A stretch of 64,000 nucleotides of DNA from Hofstenia miamia (Eukaryota; Xenacoelomorpha; Acoela; Hofsteniidae), in the NCBI GenBank assembly GCA_900660155.1, contig CABFPE010000410.1, forward strand, positions 634,605-698,604, in the 5' to 3' direction. This document shows, in pieces, positions 36,709 through 47,710 of this stretch. Both the position numbers and the translations under genes were made by a program. The notes beneath the pieces were generated by a model, which did not search any database, was not told the DNA's origin, and was given only the letters and a program-made list of their open reading frames with translations. Position 1 is the stretch's first letter. Each line of letters begins with the position of its first letter.

Positions 36709-37326
36709 GTGCTGACATTTCATAGCTGGGGTAGCAATTTAACTGCACTTTTTCATATGATTTTTCTGGCTCTGGACCGAGTTATTGCCATTCGTTTTCC
36801 TCTTTGGTATAAGGACAATTGTAAACCAAAACTTGCGTATAAAATGAGTATATGCATTGCACTATTCTCATTCGTAATCTGCACACCAAATCTCATGAAA
36901 TTTACTCTTGTGAAGGCTGTTTGCACATTCAAAGCTGGCAACACTTTTAGAGTGTTATACGGAGCTGTACATGCATCAATCTTTGCATTTGGTTTACCAT
37001 TTACGATTGTATTTCTCGCCAACATTTACTTTCTGTATTCTTTGCATCACCTTCAAAAGCAGAACAAAAATGAAAGGCGTTTAACTGTAATGCTATTAAC
37101 AAATAACAGTGTTTTCTGTATAATCTGCGCAATGGCAGCCACATTTCATGGGTTCTTCTACAATTTCAAGGTTGTTGATGCGAGTGATAAGGCAATTGTT
37201 CTGTTAGTGAATCGAATTAAACTGAATTTGCTAATTTTGAATTCATCGGTTAACTTTATATTTTACTTTATTAGTGGTCCCATGTTTAGAACAGCATTTT
37301 TTAAATTGTTGAAAGAAAAGAAATGA
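36709..37326 (+). CDS. Rhodopsin-class GPCR, coding exon 2 (TM3 to C-terminus)
   Basis: This is the last coding exon; the acceptor is TTTCTTAG|GTG at 36708/36709, phase 0. Joined to exon 1 it makes a protein of 298 residues. C92 and D116 of the DRV motif (DRY variant) are 24 apart, exactly the 3.25-3.49 class A spacing. TM4 is about residues 138-155 without the usual tryptophan. C165 in the second outer loop can pair with C92. TM5 (177-203) has a proline at 190. TM6 (216-245) lacks the CWxP motif. TM7 has NSSVNFIFY, so NPxxY is NFxxY, a form seen in some invertebrate peptide receptors. Helix 8 is GPMFRTAFFKLL and the tail is very short. A poly(A) signal AATAAA lies at 37376-37381. Coupling and ligand are not predictable from the sequence. 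Confidence 0.85.
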   Translation: MLTFHSWGSNLTALFHMIFLALDRVIAIRFPLWYKDNCKPKLAYKMSICIALFSFVICTPNLMKFTLVKAVCTFKAGNTFRVLYGAVHASIFAFGLPFTIVFLANIYFLYSLHHLQKQNKNERRLTVMLLTNNSVFCIICAMAATFHGFFYNFKVVDASDKAIVLLVNRIKLNLLILNSSVNFIFYFISGPMFRTAFFKLLKEKK

Positions 37327-37375
37327 ATTCAACACTTATGAAAATAACCTAAATATATAAAATATCAATCTATGT

Positions 37376-37381
37376 AATAAA
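37376..37381 (+). terminator. GPCR poly(A) signal
   Basis: AATAAA 50 bases after the GPCR stop codon, a short but plausible 3' UTR. Confidence 0.5.
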
Positions 37382-37704
37382 TATATAGCTAATCCTAATA
37401 AGTTTCAAACAATTCAGTTGGAAGTGGGTTTGTTTAGTAACGTTTGGGGGATAATATTATTACTATGTTGTAGAGTGCTGGGGTTATGAAAATTTTTAAA
37501 TTAGTCAAGTAGGTGGTGTCAGATCGTTGGCTCTACAGTTTCACGAAATTGCAAGAATCACTTATTGTATTTAGAAGTAAGCATAAACACGAATTGACTA
37601 AAATTGGTGGTTTGTTCTTTCAGCAAAACTTAAAAATTTGAAGTTTGGGCCGAATATGCTAAACTGATTTTAAACAAATTCAGTAAATATATTTGTATTT
37701 GTTA

Positions 37705-37822
37705 GGCTACGGTTAGACTATGTGATTGGTAGAAAAGCCATTACAAAATCACGCCACAACACTAATTTTCTACTAAAATGTGGCAGATCACGCGTGATCC
37801 ATCATATAGTCTAACCATAGCC
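37705..37822. mobile_element. Harbinger-like MITE, 118 bp
   Basis: GGCTACGGTTAGACTATGTG at the left end is inverted at the right end as GGCTATGGTTAGACTATATG. TTA flanks both sides (37702-37704, 37823-37825), the 3-bp target of PIF/Harbinger elements. Non-coding. Confidence 0.85.
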
Positions 37823-37825
37823 TTA

Positions 37826-39727
37826 GTTGCTTATTTTGTATATTGTTGATGCTTTAATATTTCCACGGTAATTAAATAAATATTCACAATATAATGAACT
37901 GGAAACAATTCTTCTAAATATTTTGCCACTTGCAATGTTCAAAATCATTAGATCTGTAGGCTTATACATTTTTTGAAAAAATATTTCTAATCAGACCAAG
38001 AAGAAATAGCAATGTAACTATTATCATTCTAACTTTGCAAAATGTTTGAAACTATTTATTAATATATCAAAACTTATCATATATGATGCAATTTATGAAG
38101 TGGTCCTGTGCTTATCTGTTTGCTTATATTTTATTTTTAATGTGATATTTTACTTCCATGGGTACTAATTATATATTATGTAGCAATAGTCTTAATCCTA
38201 AATCACGTACCAATACCACAACATTGATTAATTAGCAGGTTGCTGAGCAAAAACTAATTGCCACTTTATGGTTAATTGATCACAGGCAGCAACTAATGAG
38301 ATAAGTAAACAATGTTTCATAATTCACCTCTTTGATATGCTGTAATCTGCTTGGTTGGTAAACATAATTAATGATGCTATTGAAAACTGCATTGAGAAAT
38401 TTTATGTATTCTATGTAAATAGTATATTTACTAATGTACATAAGTTCTCATCTGAATTTTATAGTAAATTTAAAATTCTCACACTTTAATTACTAATTCA
38501 AAAAATATTCAAACTAAAAATTTCTGGAATATTGATTTGTGGTTTTTCTCTTATGAGTAAAATTATAATTTTTTAAATAGGGACATAGATTGGCGTTTTC
38601 TATAGTAACCACTCTTAAATAATTTATTATCAAGTGAAATTATACTGTATTGTTGTTATAAATATTAAATTGTTGAATATATGCTTTAAATGTGTTTGTA
38701 ATTCTCAAATATAGATCTTGTGATGACCTTACCAGCTAAACATTTAAATTCTAATATTATATAGAAGGGTTTTATCAACAAAATATAATAAATTTTCAAA
38801 GTTTGCAATGCATGGATATTAGACATAAATTTTTTTTCTAAATGTAGTTTTCTGAATTCAGATCTACTATAAGATTAATTGAATGTGGCACTAAATCCAA
38901 TAAATCTCCATGAAGCGTAGTTTTTTGCACATTGCTGTAATTATAAATATGCTTGAATTTTGAAGCAAATTAATCTTCTATGATCTTAAACCCGATTGTC
39001 ATTTCTCTGACGTCTTTATGATGTTATTTACAAAAAATTACTACATTTGCTAGCATTTTTCTGAAAATTGCAAATCACAACATTCCAAAAAAGTTAATGA
39101 TTGAATTCACATTAAGCAACTGACTTATTTCCCCTGCTGTTGGCAATTTAGCAATTTGGTTTGCGTCCTTATGTTTTCAAACGTAATGTTGCAAATATAT
39201 ACAGCGTTCTTGCAAAGAATTTTTTTGAAAACACATGTAGAAAAAGTGGATCCAAAGAGAGGTTTGCAGTAAAATCTTTGAAGAACAGCAATTACTGTGC
39301 CATCTAATTCCCAAAAGCACTCAGAGAGCCATCATGAAAAAACAATTTGATTTTAAATGCAGTAGATTTAAGAATTTTTCATCATTCCTTCTTGTTCAAA
39401 ACAAACTTAGCATTCATAATTATATGCAGTCTCAAAGCTACACATTTTGATGCAATGGTGTGATAATTTATAAAAAAATTAAAAATTTGATGGTCCTAGT
39501 GATAGAAATAACTATAAATATCTTGGAAAAGTCAAATTACCATATCAAATAATACATTTAATTCATTATGGCAAACATTGTTGTAATAAATGAAAACACT
39601 CAATCAAATTTCATGCTCAGTTAAGATAGATACGTTCAATTGAGAACTCTGCAGTGCATTATCTTGAAAAAGTTTGAAAAGTCTTGTTCAAAATGGGGAT
39701 TTCCACTAAAATTATATGCACACTAAA
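37826..39727. other. AT-rich DNA downstream of the GPCR, no gene seen
   Basis: No motif, repeat or RNA gene recognised. Confidence 0.45.
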
Positions 39728-39735
39728 AATGAAAT

Positions 39736-40098
39736 CAGCCTTGTCAATGAGCTGAGCTTCTAATGAGCCGAGCCAAGCTTGAGCAGAATTGGATATACAA
39801 AGAGCCGTTTTTATGCAAACCAAATTTATAGTGCTGCTTGTTAATTTGATTATGCAGATTTTTCTTATTTTTTCATTCAATATTCCCTACCTTTAATCTT
39901 ATTTTAGAAATTTTTATTAAATAATAGGAAGAGCTATGGAAAAAATTCTGAGAGTACAATATCTAAAAAAAAATATCGAGCTGAGACTAGCCTTATTGAA
40001 AGATTTTATGTGGTGAGCCGAGCCAAGCTGAACTGACTCAAAATGTAAACAAGCCGAGACGAGCCGAGCTTAGAAATTACAACTCGTTGACAAGTCTG
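39736..40098. mobile_element. hAT MITE with perfect 8-bp target duplication
   Basis: 363 bp with ends CAGCCTTGTCAATGAGCTG and inverted CAGACTTGTCAACGAGTTG. AATGAAAT is present on both sides (39728-39735, 40099-40106). Subterminal GAGCCGAGCC motifs are repeated in both halves, a usual hAT transposase-binding arrangement. Non-coding. Confidence 0.95.
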
Positions 40099-40199
40099 AA
40101 TGAAATCATAACTTTATATACTTAATAGTACAGTGTAATAAGTATAATAGCATTTTTCAGTCGCATTATATAGGTGCCATCTGATTTACAATAATGTCA

Positions 40200-40700
40200 T
40201 AGTGCAGTTGAGCCTAACTTGCATAGTTTAGTAACCACATCCTGATATGAAAGCGTCCTGTCAAATGTGTAAAACTAGATTAAGAGGTGCATTACCGACA
40301 TGTAAACTGCTGGTCAATGAGAAACCATGATTTGTATTCATTTAGGGCCAACATGTTAAATGTGTATCAGCATCTGAATTCATTAAAGCATGCGGGAAAT
40401 CGTGAAATGCGGGTGTCATCACCACGATGGAGGACCATGTAGAGTTGTACATCATCTGCATAGCACATATGGAGATGCAATCTAGTGAAACTTCATCAAT
40501 TTTGGCGATATATAATACAAATAACAAAGGACTAAAAACAAAACCCTGGGACAGTTGGAAGATGAGATTTTTTTCAGCAAAATGGAAGTCAATGCCAACA
40601 TAACAAAAGAACACAATTAATACTACTGGGTTTTTTTGATGCAATTAATTATATTTGGTCTGTTATTTCCAAATTCTTTGCCCCTGCCTGATATCATCTG
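40200..40700 (-). pseudogene. LINE RT fragment, minus strand
   Basis: The minus strand reads SQGFVFSPLLFVLYI (decayed GVPQGSVLGPLLF) at about 40500-40550 and, after a frameshift, an intact CYADDVQLYMV catalytic motif at about 40443-40475. It then runs on as RISRFPACFNEF. CR1/L2-like wording; separate from the + strand families. Confidence 0.75.
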
Positions 40701-41033
40701 TATATGCACCTATCTATGTAGCTGACTTTAAAGAGAATTTATTAGATGTTCTCTACACACTAGAAAATAAAGCAACCAATAAATCTATGTGTTGATTCAG
40801 AAGACTTCAGTAGTTATTGTAGCATGATCCATTAAAAATCAAAAAGAAAAAAAGTAAACGAGCTCAAATATTAGTTAAACATAAAACACGTTTTTATCAT
40901 TTTGTATTTTTAATAGAATAAGCATCACGTCATGCAATTTGAAAAAATTGTAAGGCAAGTATTTGCCACTTTAACTTTTTGTCAAATCACGAGTGGGAGA
41001 TTAGTTCCATGTTAATTTTAGCAAGCAGCCATT

Positions 41034-42105
41034 TGCATGCAGAAATATTCTAGAAAATGAAACAGCAACACATATTTGTTTATATAATAAATATGTTGGC
41101 AGTAATTTCTTTAAATATGCACAAAGTTAAACATTTAGTTGATGGAGAATAAACTCCTTAGAAGTTACTTTATCCTTATTTGGTTTGCTTAACTTTAATA
41201 ATGCGCAGCTAAACATTTAATGTGCAAGGGGAAATGAATTGGTGCCTTGATCTTCACTCACATCTAAGTTAAGAGTATGACTAGGGAGATTTTTTAACAT
41301 GCTTAGCTGGCTAGCAATTGATTGTTTTTACATGTAGTAATAAATCCACAATAAGGCTAGTCAGCCAAACCTAGGTGTGATATCTTTATTTAGCATATTT
41401 TAGATCTAAATTTGGTACATTGTAGGAGACCTATAATGAGACGTATAATGACTATTTATATGTATTGTAATGTATTGTTATTTTTTATTTATTTTTTACT
41501 GTAGGTTAGGAAGCTTCTTTAGTTTATAGTTGGTTTGTGTATAGTTTTATCTTTTTTATCTTGTCACAGCTAGTGTCATGCCCTGTTGCTAGTTTTAACT
41601 ATCTTATATGTAGGCTAGGAAGCTGCTCTAATGATTAGGTAGCTTTCATTTGTTCAGCAGCTAGTGCTACTGCATGTTAGCATATTATGTTATTATCATA
41701 AAACCACACATTGTTCAGTGTGAGTTCATAAGTTGAATTGTGACTGGCATCTATTAGCACAAATAGTTAGGGCACACACAATAAATATTGTCCTTGTGAG
41801 CATGAGCTGAATTGTTGGAATATGGAAGTCTCAGAGCAGCAGATGGACTCTCAGTGACTGGAGACTGCTTCAGACAGTTGCCCACTTTGAGTGCAGCAAA
41901 CTGGAGTCTCATGGAGCTACCTAAATAGTAGTGGTTAATTGCTATAATTGTGTGGAACCTAATATAGATTAGTTTAAGTGCAAAGTGTATTATAGACAAA
42001 GGAGTTCAACAAGATAGACATTACTCCACTTTGGAGAAACTGTGCAGCCATATTACTAAATAGATACCCTTAACTGCACATCTCAGCCTGGGTAATGATT
42101 CTATA
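41034..42105 (+). repeat. Ty3/gypsy LTR, family Y (5' LTR of element A)
   Basis: About 1,072 bp, homologous to 45656-47215 and 51300-52158. It starts TGCATGCAGAAATATT (compare TGCAACCAAGAAATATT at 45656) and ends CTATA just before a primer-binding-like TGGCGACCATGACAGG at 42106-42121. It contains the family landmarks GGTTAGGAAGCTTC, CAGCTAGTG and CACCTAAATAGTA-like strings. Confidence 0.75.
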
Positions 42106-42121
42106 TGGCGACCATGACAGG
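42106..42121 (+). promoter_or_regulatory. Putative primer binding site of element A
   Basis: TGGCGACCATGACAGG follows the LTR directly. The same spot after the Y LTR at 52158 reads TGGTGACTGTGACAGG, so the motif is conserved within the family. The priming tRNA was not identified. Confidence 0.6.
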
Positions 42122-42129
42122 ATGCTGAA

Positions 42130-44070
42130 TGTCCTACTTGCATCAGGAAAAGGAAAGATGTAGTTAAGTTAGTTGTTTCTTCTACATCAGTCAACTCACC
42201 AAGTAAATTACCACATTACTGATACTGAAACTCTCTTGCTCTGTGCAATTGTTTATGGATATTTTATGGGAAACAATAAACATTTCACTAACTGTGACAT
42301 TATTAGAAAGGAAACTACCTAACCTGCAGAAAAATTTTTTTTGGATTGAATGGAATTGAAGATGGAAAACTTAGATAATGGAGATCAAATGATATCAAAC
42401 TAGAACCTCACAACAGTAAATGATCTCTACATTCTAAAGACAATTCATGACAAATAGAAAAAAACAGAAGAACTAAATGACCCCTGCAACCTCAGTGATA
42501 AGTCACTAGCTAGGGAGCTTAACCTTTACAACAGATGTTGAAATGCAGACTATACCAATTGAAACTGAGCTAAATTTTTTTGAGATACTGGAGACCCTAC
42601 ACAGGAATCATGAAAATGAATTAGCACTGAAAAACCAAATCATATTGCTGAATGAAAAATTTGAGAAGACAGAAAGTGAAAGGAAAATCATTATTGAAGA
42701 ATTGAAACATGAAATTAATCAACAGTTGGACAAACAAAGAAGCCCTTTTCCAGCTCAAATTGAAATGTTAAAAAAAACTGGTAGAGGCAAACCAACATAT
42801 ATTTGAACAGAATGAAAGGTGGTGGGAGACAATGTACAACAACCTCAAAGTTGAAAATAAACAACTGCAGCAAGAAAATGAAATGCAAAAATGGAAATAG
42901 AACATCTAAAAGATCAGCTGTGGTTGATAAAACTCTCAGAGGTTGAAGCAGACTTGCTGAAACCTATACAAATGGAAGACATATTAATTACAGAGTAACT
43001 GGAAGCAGAATTAGGTGCCTGGAGGCAATGCACACAAGTCAATTGTTCAAAGGTAAATGAAATTAAAACTGAGGAGGAAGAAGAAAAAGAAAAGATTATA
43101 CAGCAATTAACTCAAAAGGTACAAAAAAGAGTTATAACAGAAGTGGCAGCTGAAAACCAGAGAAAACCAACATATGAAAAATTGATACTACCAGAAAGAC
43201 ACAATGAGGAGATAACACCATGCAAAGCTCAGATCTAGAAATTTACTGGGAAAATTGATAGCTATTCCCCAACATTCAAAGAATGGCTTCAACTGTTCAA
43301 ACTTACCATGAGGGAAAGAAAAGTGAATCAGGACACAGCAGCCACAAGGCTCCCTTTATTCTTGGCCATTGTGGCATACCAGCATTATTTGATGCTTGAT
43401 TCATAAATGAAAAGGAATTATAAATTATTAACTGGAAGCTTTATTGAACACTATCAAAATGAAAGCTTCAAAATCAGTACAGATTGATGTTATGCAGAAC
43501 CAAGTTGAGGAAGTTTGACAACATAAAAAATTACATGTTGTAGGTTAAGTGATTGTTGATGCTCATTTCAAGAGGCAGATATTACTCAAAATATGATTTA
43601 TTCTTGCACATCATGAAAGGTCTTCCTGAGAATATAAAGCAGCATTTTGAGATTAAGTGAGATGTGGATGACAAGTTGGAAAAAATGATTCATAAGGAAG
43701 TAGACATTCATGTAATGCTGGGGAACAACTCAAGAATCTATGAAAAAGCCACATGGAATAAACAAAACACTTTGAGCTGGAAAGTAAGGGAACAGTCACA
43801 ACTGAAATTCTCACAAGCAAGCAGCATGAAGAGAAATTGAGAAAGTGATTAAAATAAAAACTTGAGATTAGCAAATGAAGAAAGTGATAGAAAAGGATGT
43901 TCATTACTATAATTGTGGACAAAAGGGCCACTGAAAACCTCAATGGACAAAGTCATTAAATGTGATAGAGGATGGAAATGCCTACTTTGATGATGAGGAT
44001 ACTTCAAGTTTTGAAAATGAAATACTCTCTGAAAACAAGGAAATGAAACAGCCCAAGGAATCAGAAAACT
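42130..44070 (+). pseudogene. Element A gag region (coiled coil, capsid-like, zinc knuckle)
   Basis: The open stretch 42543-42806 is a charged, heptad-like coiled coil (NQIILLNEKFEKTESERK), continued in broken frames to about 43200. From 43240 a capsid-like part follows (TFKEWLQLFKL, then LDSxMKRNYKLLTGSF and HYQNESFK), homologous to 54420-54560 and 57220-57400. Near 43905 NCGQKGH is the remains of a CCHC zinc knuckle. Gag proteins coat the element RNA in the particle. Several stops make it non-functional. Confidence 0.7.
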
Positions 44071-44074
44071 AGGA

Positions 44075-44398
44075 GTGCAGTCTCAGCAAAACCACACACC
44101 TGTAATGATATTAACTGATCTACACAACATCAACACAATTACAGTTGTGATTAATAGAGTAATGACTAAAGCTACTATCAACACAGGTGCAGTGAAATTG
44201 ATTATTACAGATGAGTGTGCAACAAAACTAGGATTCAGAAGAGAGGAACTACAAAGATCACAAAATAGATAAATTAATGCATCAGGTGAATATATTGACA
44301 TGAAAGGAATGTTAGCATAAGTAAGAATGTGAATAGCTAATAATATGTTTGAACAATCTCTAATCATGGTGGATACTCATAAGAACATGTTACTATAT
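44075..44398 (+). pseudogene. Element A aspartic protease, N-terminal part
   Basis: The frame 44075-44272 contains TKATINTGAVKLIITDECA, the retropepsin active-site loop, where the catalytic DTGA has become NTGA. After a stop the frame continues to about 44398, where an X-family solo LTR is inserted. The protease resumes at 45252. The D-to-N change alone should abolish cleavage. Confidence 0.75.
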
Positions 44399-45251
44399 TG
44401 TAGAGTCACTCAGGGCCTCTGTTTATTTTTACTTTAATTTTCAGGCACTCTCAAATTAATTTGGTGCTATTTTGTTAATGAATTGTTAATTTTTGATTAT
44501 TTTGAACCTAAGTTTCAAACTTAGTGATTGTCCCCTCAGAGCTTTAGACTTACATGTAATTGCTCAGTTAATTTGCAAGGGAAACTAACTTTTGTAAAAA
44601 CAGTAAATATTTACCTACTTTTGTATAAATAGGGATTACAATTGTAAAAACGTCAAATAAATTTCATTCTCACTGGATACCATTTGCTTTTTCTATTATA
44701 ATTATCTTACTAACCATTTTCACTCTGGTATGAATTTTATAATAATGAAACTGTAAGATCTGATGATAATGTGGGAGGAACTCTGCTGTGCCTGGGGCAA
44801 TAACTCACTCCTTGACAGATGTGAGCCCATATTGTGGTCACTTTAGGGCTATGTATAGGGATAAGAAATAAAAGAACTACTATCTCAAATATACTATGCT
44901 GTTGGCAAACACAAATATGTGGTAACTACACATTTATTACTATCTTATTACATGGGCTGAGTAGATAAACCTGGAGATAAATTATTTGTATTGAGCTAGA
45001 AATTAAATCTAGAGACACACAATTAGCACCTTAGATTTGTAAGGATGGATTCTAAAGGCTTGGCTTTGGCATGATGCCATGTGAATTGGTTGCTACTTTA
45101 GCTGTCTTGGAATTACTTTTTTTTCTACAATGAAATTGGCGAATTGCCAATCTTCTATTGATTTTGTTAGAGAGTGGGTTGCTCTCAGTGATGGTAATCT
45201 TCTGCAACCTCTGTACCACTTGAGCTGCTAGAAGCACCCCGTGATTCTACA
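44399..45251 (+). mobile_element. Solo LTR, family X, inserted in element A protease
   Basis: 853 bp starting TGTAGAGTCACTCAGGG and ending GTGATTCTACA, so the termini are the inverted TGTAGA/TCTACA. The direct repeat ATAT lies immediately outside both ends (44395-44398 and 45252-45255). The LTR carries a TATA-like TTTTGTATAAATAG at about 44619-44632 and an AATAAA nearby. Homologous copies lie at 57819-58687 and 55255-55634. Confidence 0.9.
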
Positions 45252-45655
45252 ATATGAAGTAATATTGGAAGACAGTTTTCTATTGAAGAACAAATCTGTT
45301 ATAAATTATGGAAACAGAACTATTAAAATAAAGGAAGAGGAGATTGAAATCAAAGAAGAACAGCAAAATCAGAACATATTATTCAAACTGCTGGAGGAAA
45401 TTAGTTTGCAAATGTATCATTAGAGAATGCATGCAATAAAATCTGAAAGGGAGATAACAGCAGAGATCATGTTATATGAACAAAGAGGAATAAATGCAAA
45501 ACAAATTCCAATGCCTTCAAGTATCTCTATGATCAGGAAAGGAGAGGGAAAAATCCCAATATTAAAATCAATGAACAGGAAAATCAACATAATGTAGCAT
45601 CATCCAACAAATCTAAGCTGCTAAGAAAGAAAGTCAGTTAAATTTGTTTGTATAA
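45252..45655 (+). pseudogene. Element A protease end and linker
   Basis: After the solo LTR the protein sense resumes with EVILEDSFLLKNKSVINYGN, the usual retropepsin C-terminal wording (ILGxDFL...IDYxxxxI), then a Glu/Lys-rich linker with a stop near 45421. Taking out the LTR and one ATAT copy puts the two protease parts in the same frame. Confidence 0.7.
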
Positions 45656-47215
45656 TGCAACCAAGAAATATTAGTGCAATTGATTACAAATTAGTATTTG
45701 TTGATCCTACTGGTTTGGCAAAACAAAGGGGGTGACGTTTCTTCCATTATTTTTAGCCATATTGGCAGACAAACAATTCAAATTTTGAAATCAACAGGTA
45801 CTTTTTCCAGTTAACTATAAATAGATTCAATTTAGTTGTAACAATTGATAAAGAAATTTCTTTGGAATTCTTTTACATATTTTCTACTATCACTTGATTA
45901 CTTAATAGAATGTCAATCTAAACAAGTGGTGTTTAGTAGTGGCAAGGATTCATCATGGGAATGATTCAAGGTTCATTGTGCAAAGGCATGAAAGTGTACT
46001 TATGCTAGGACTATGGTCAGGAATTTTTATTTTCATTTAGCTGACTATCAATCATTCTCTCACATGTATTAATGATAATGAATCTGAGATAAGTTTAGTA
46101 AGCTAAACTTAGGAATTTATATTTACATTGTTTTATATCTAAATTAATGACTATAATGTGACTGATAATGTGACTGAGCATGTATCAATTATTACATGTA
46201 GGGTAGGATCACAATAATGTGACCAATTATGTGACCTAGCATGTATGCATGTGTCAATTATTTCATGTAGGGTAGGAAGCTGCTATATATTTATTTAATT
46301 TATTAAAGCCAATATATTTCAGTATTGGGTNTTTCTACTATCACTTGATTACTTAATAGAATGTCAATCTAAACAAGTGGTGTTTAGTAGTGGCAAGGAT
46401 TCATCATGGGAATGATTCAAGGTTCATTGTGCAAAGGCATGAAAGTGTACTTATGCTAGGACTATGGTCAGGAATTTTTATTTTCATTTAGCTGACTATC
46501 AATCATTCTCTCACATGTATTAATGATAATGAATCTGAGATAAGTTTAGTAAGCTAAACTTAGGAATTTATATTTACATTGTTTTATATCTAAATTAATG
46601 ACTATAATGTGACTGATAATGTGACTGAGCATGTATCAATTATTACATGTAGGGTAGGATCACAATAATGTGACCAATTATGTGACCTAGCATGTATGCA
46701 TGTGTCAATTATTTCATGTAGGGTAGGAAGCTGCTATATATTTATTTAATTTATTAAAGCCAATATATTTCAGTATTGGGTAAATACATACTAAGTAAGC
46801 AGCTAGTAACAATTCAGGTTGCAAGTATGCAGTACACTTTACAAATAGAAACTAAGTCAAGTTGTGTCTTGTCTTGACTAAGCACTAAGCACTGAGCTAG
46901 GATAGGGTAAACATAAGTTACATCACTGAGCTGAGAGGTGGAACTAATTCAACTGGAATGTAGAAGAGTGGTTGTTATTTGATGTGGAGATTTGCTTTGG
47001 GCAGATGCCCAGTTACCAATAAATGGAAATGATGCTGCAGAGCTTTGTCACCTAAATAGTGTTCATTATATCACCTGTTAATTACAGTTAATTTATTTAA
47101 TAATGTAAAAGCAAAGCAGTATAGGTATAGTACATCCCTAACTGCTAACATATTATTCTAATTTTAACAATATAATAAAGAAACCAGATGACATAGCCTG
47201 GTGGAGGATGTTACA
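45656..47215 (+). mobile_element. Solo LTR, family Y, inserted in element A pol (contains assembly duplication)
   Basis: It starts TGCAACCAAG and ends GATGTTACA, flanked by ATAA on both sides (45652-45655, 47216-47219). Without the 451-bp artefact around 46331 its length is about 1,109 bp, close to the 1,072-bp copy at 41034. Related fragments: 51300-52158, 61010-61330 and 63239-63410. Confidence 0.85.
45881..46781. repeat. Exact 450-bp duplication around a single N (assembly artefact)
   Basis: 45881-46330 and 46332-46781 appear identical base for base and are separated only by one N at 46331. This is the pattern of two contig ends that overlap but were not merged. Confidence 0.93.
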
Positions 47216-47710
47216 ATAAGTCAAACAAAAGTGAAAATCTATGGAAAATACGTTAAATCTAGTATCAGAATGATATGGAAACTGATAGAGGAGAATGATG
47301 GAGTTAGTAATTCACAATGCCAACTAAAGGGCACATGGATGAAAGCACAAAGTTATCCACAATGTCAACTAAAGGACACATGGATGACAACCTTCATGTC
47401 AAGTAATTCCCACAGCCAAATAAAGGGCACAGGGATTAAAGCTGAAGAAGAAGAAAGAAGTACAAAAAGAAATGATGGAGTTAGTAATTCACAATTCCAA
47501 CTAAAGGGCATGCAGATGAAAGTGCAAAGTTATCCACAATGTCAACTAAAGGACGTATGGATGAACACCATCATGGCAAGTAATTCCCACAACCAACTAA
47601 AGGGCATGGGGATGCAAGCTGAAGAAGAGAGAATACTGGAAATCAAAGAAGAAGACTATGAAAAATTAAAGCAGATTGAGAGAGAACAGTTACAACAATT
47701 ATTACAGTAA
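47216..47710 (+). pseudogene. Element A pol linker with internal 59-residue tandem duplication
   Basis: Open from the end of the solo LTR to 47710. Two copies of a 177-bp unit start at 47294 and 47471. Each encodes NDGVSNSQ, then QLKGxxMKxQSYPQCQLKD and SNSHxQxKG, ending in Glu-rich AEEE. Within each unit the QCQLK motif recurs, so there is repetition at two scales. It lies between protease and RT of the gypsy element; the linker downstream (THKIVNTTDKPIKLP) is the usual gypsy pre-RT segment. No known domain matches the repeated unit. Confidence 0.7.

Noticed and set aside
43653..44367. Minus-strand open frames with hydrophobic leucine-rich products
   Set aside because: They are the complement of gag/protease sequence on the + strand.
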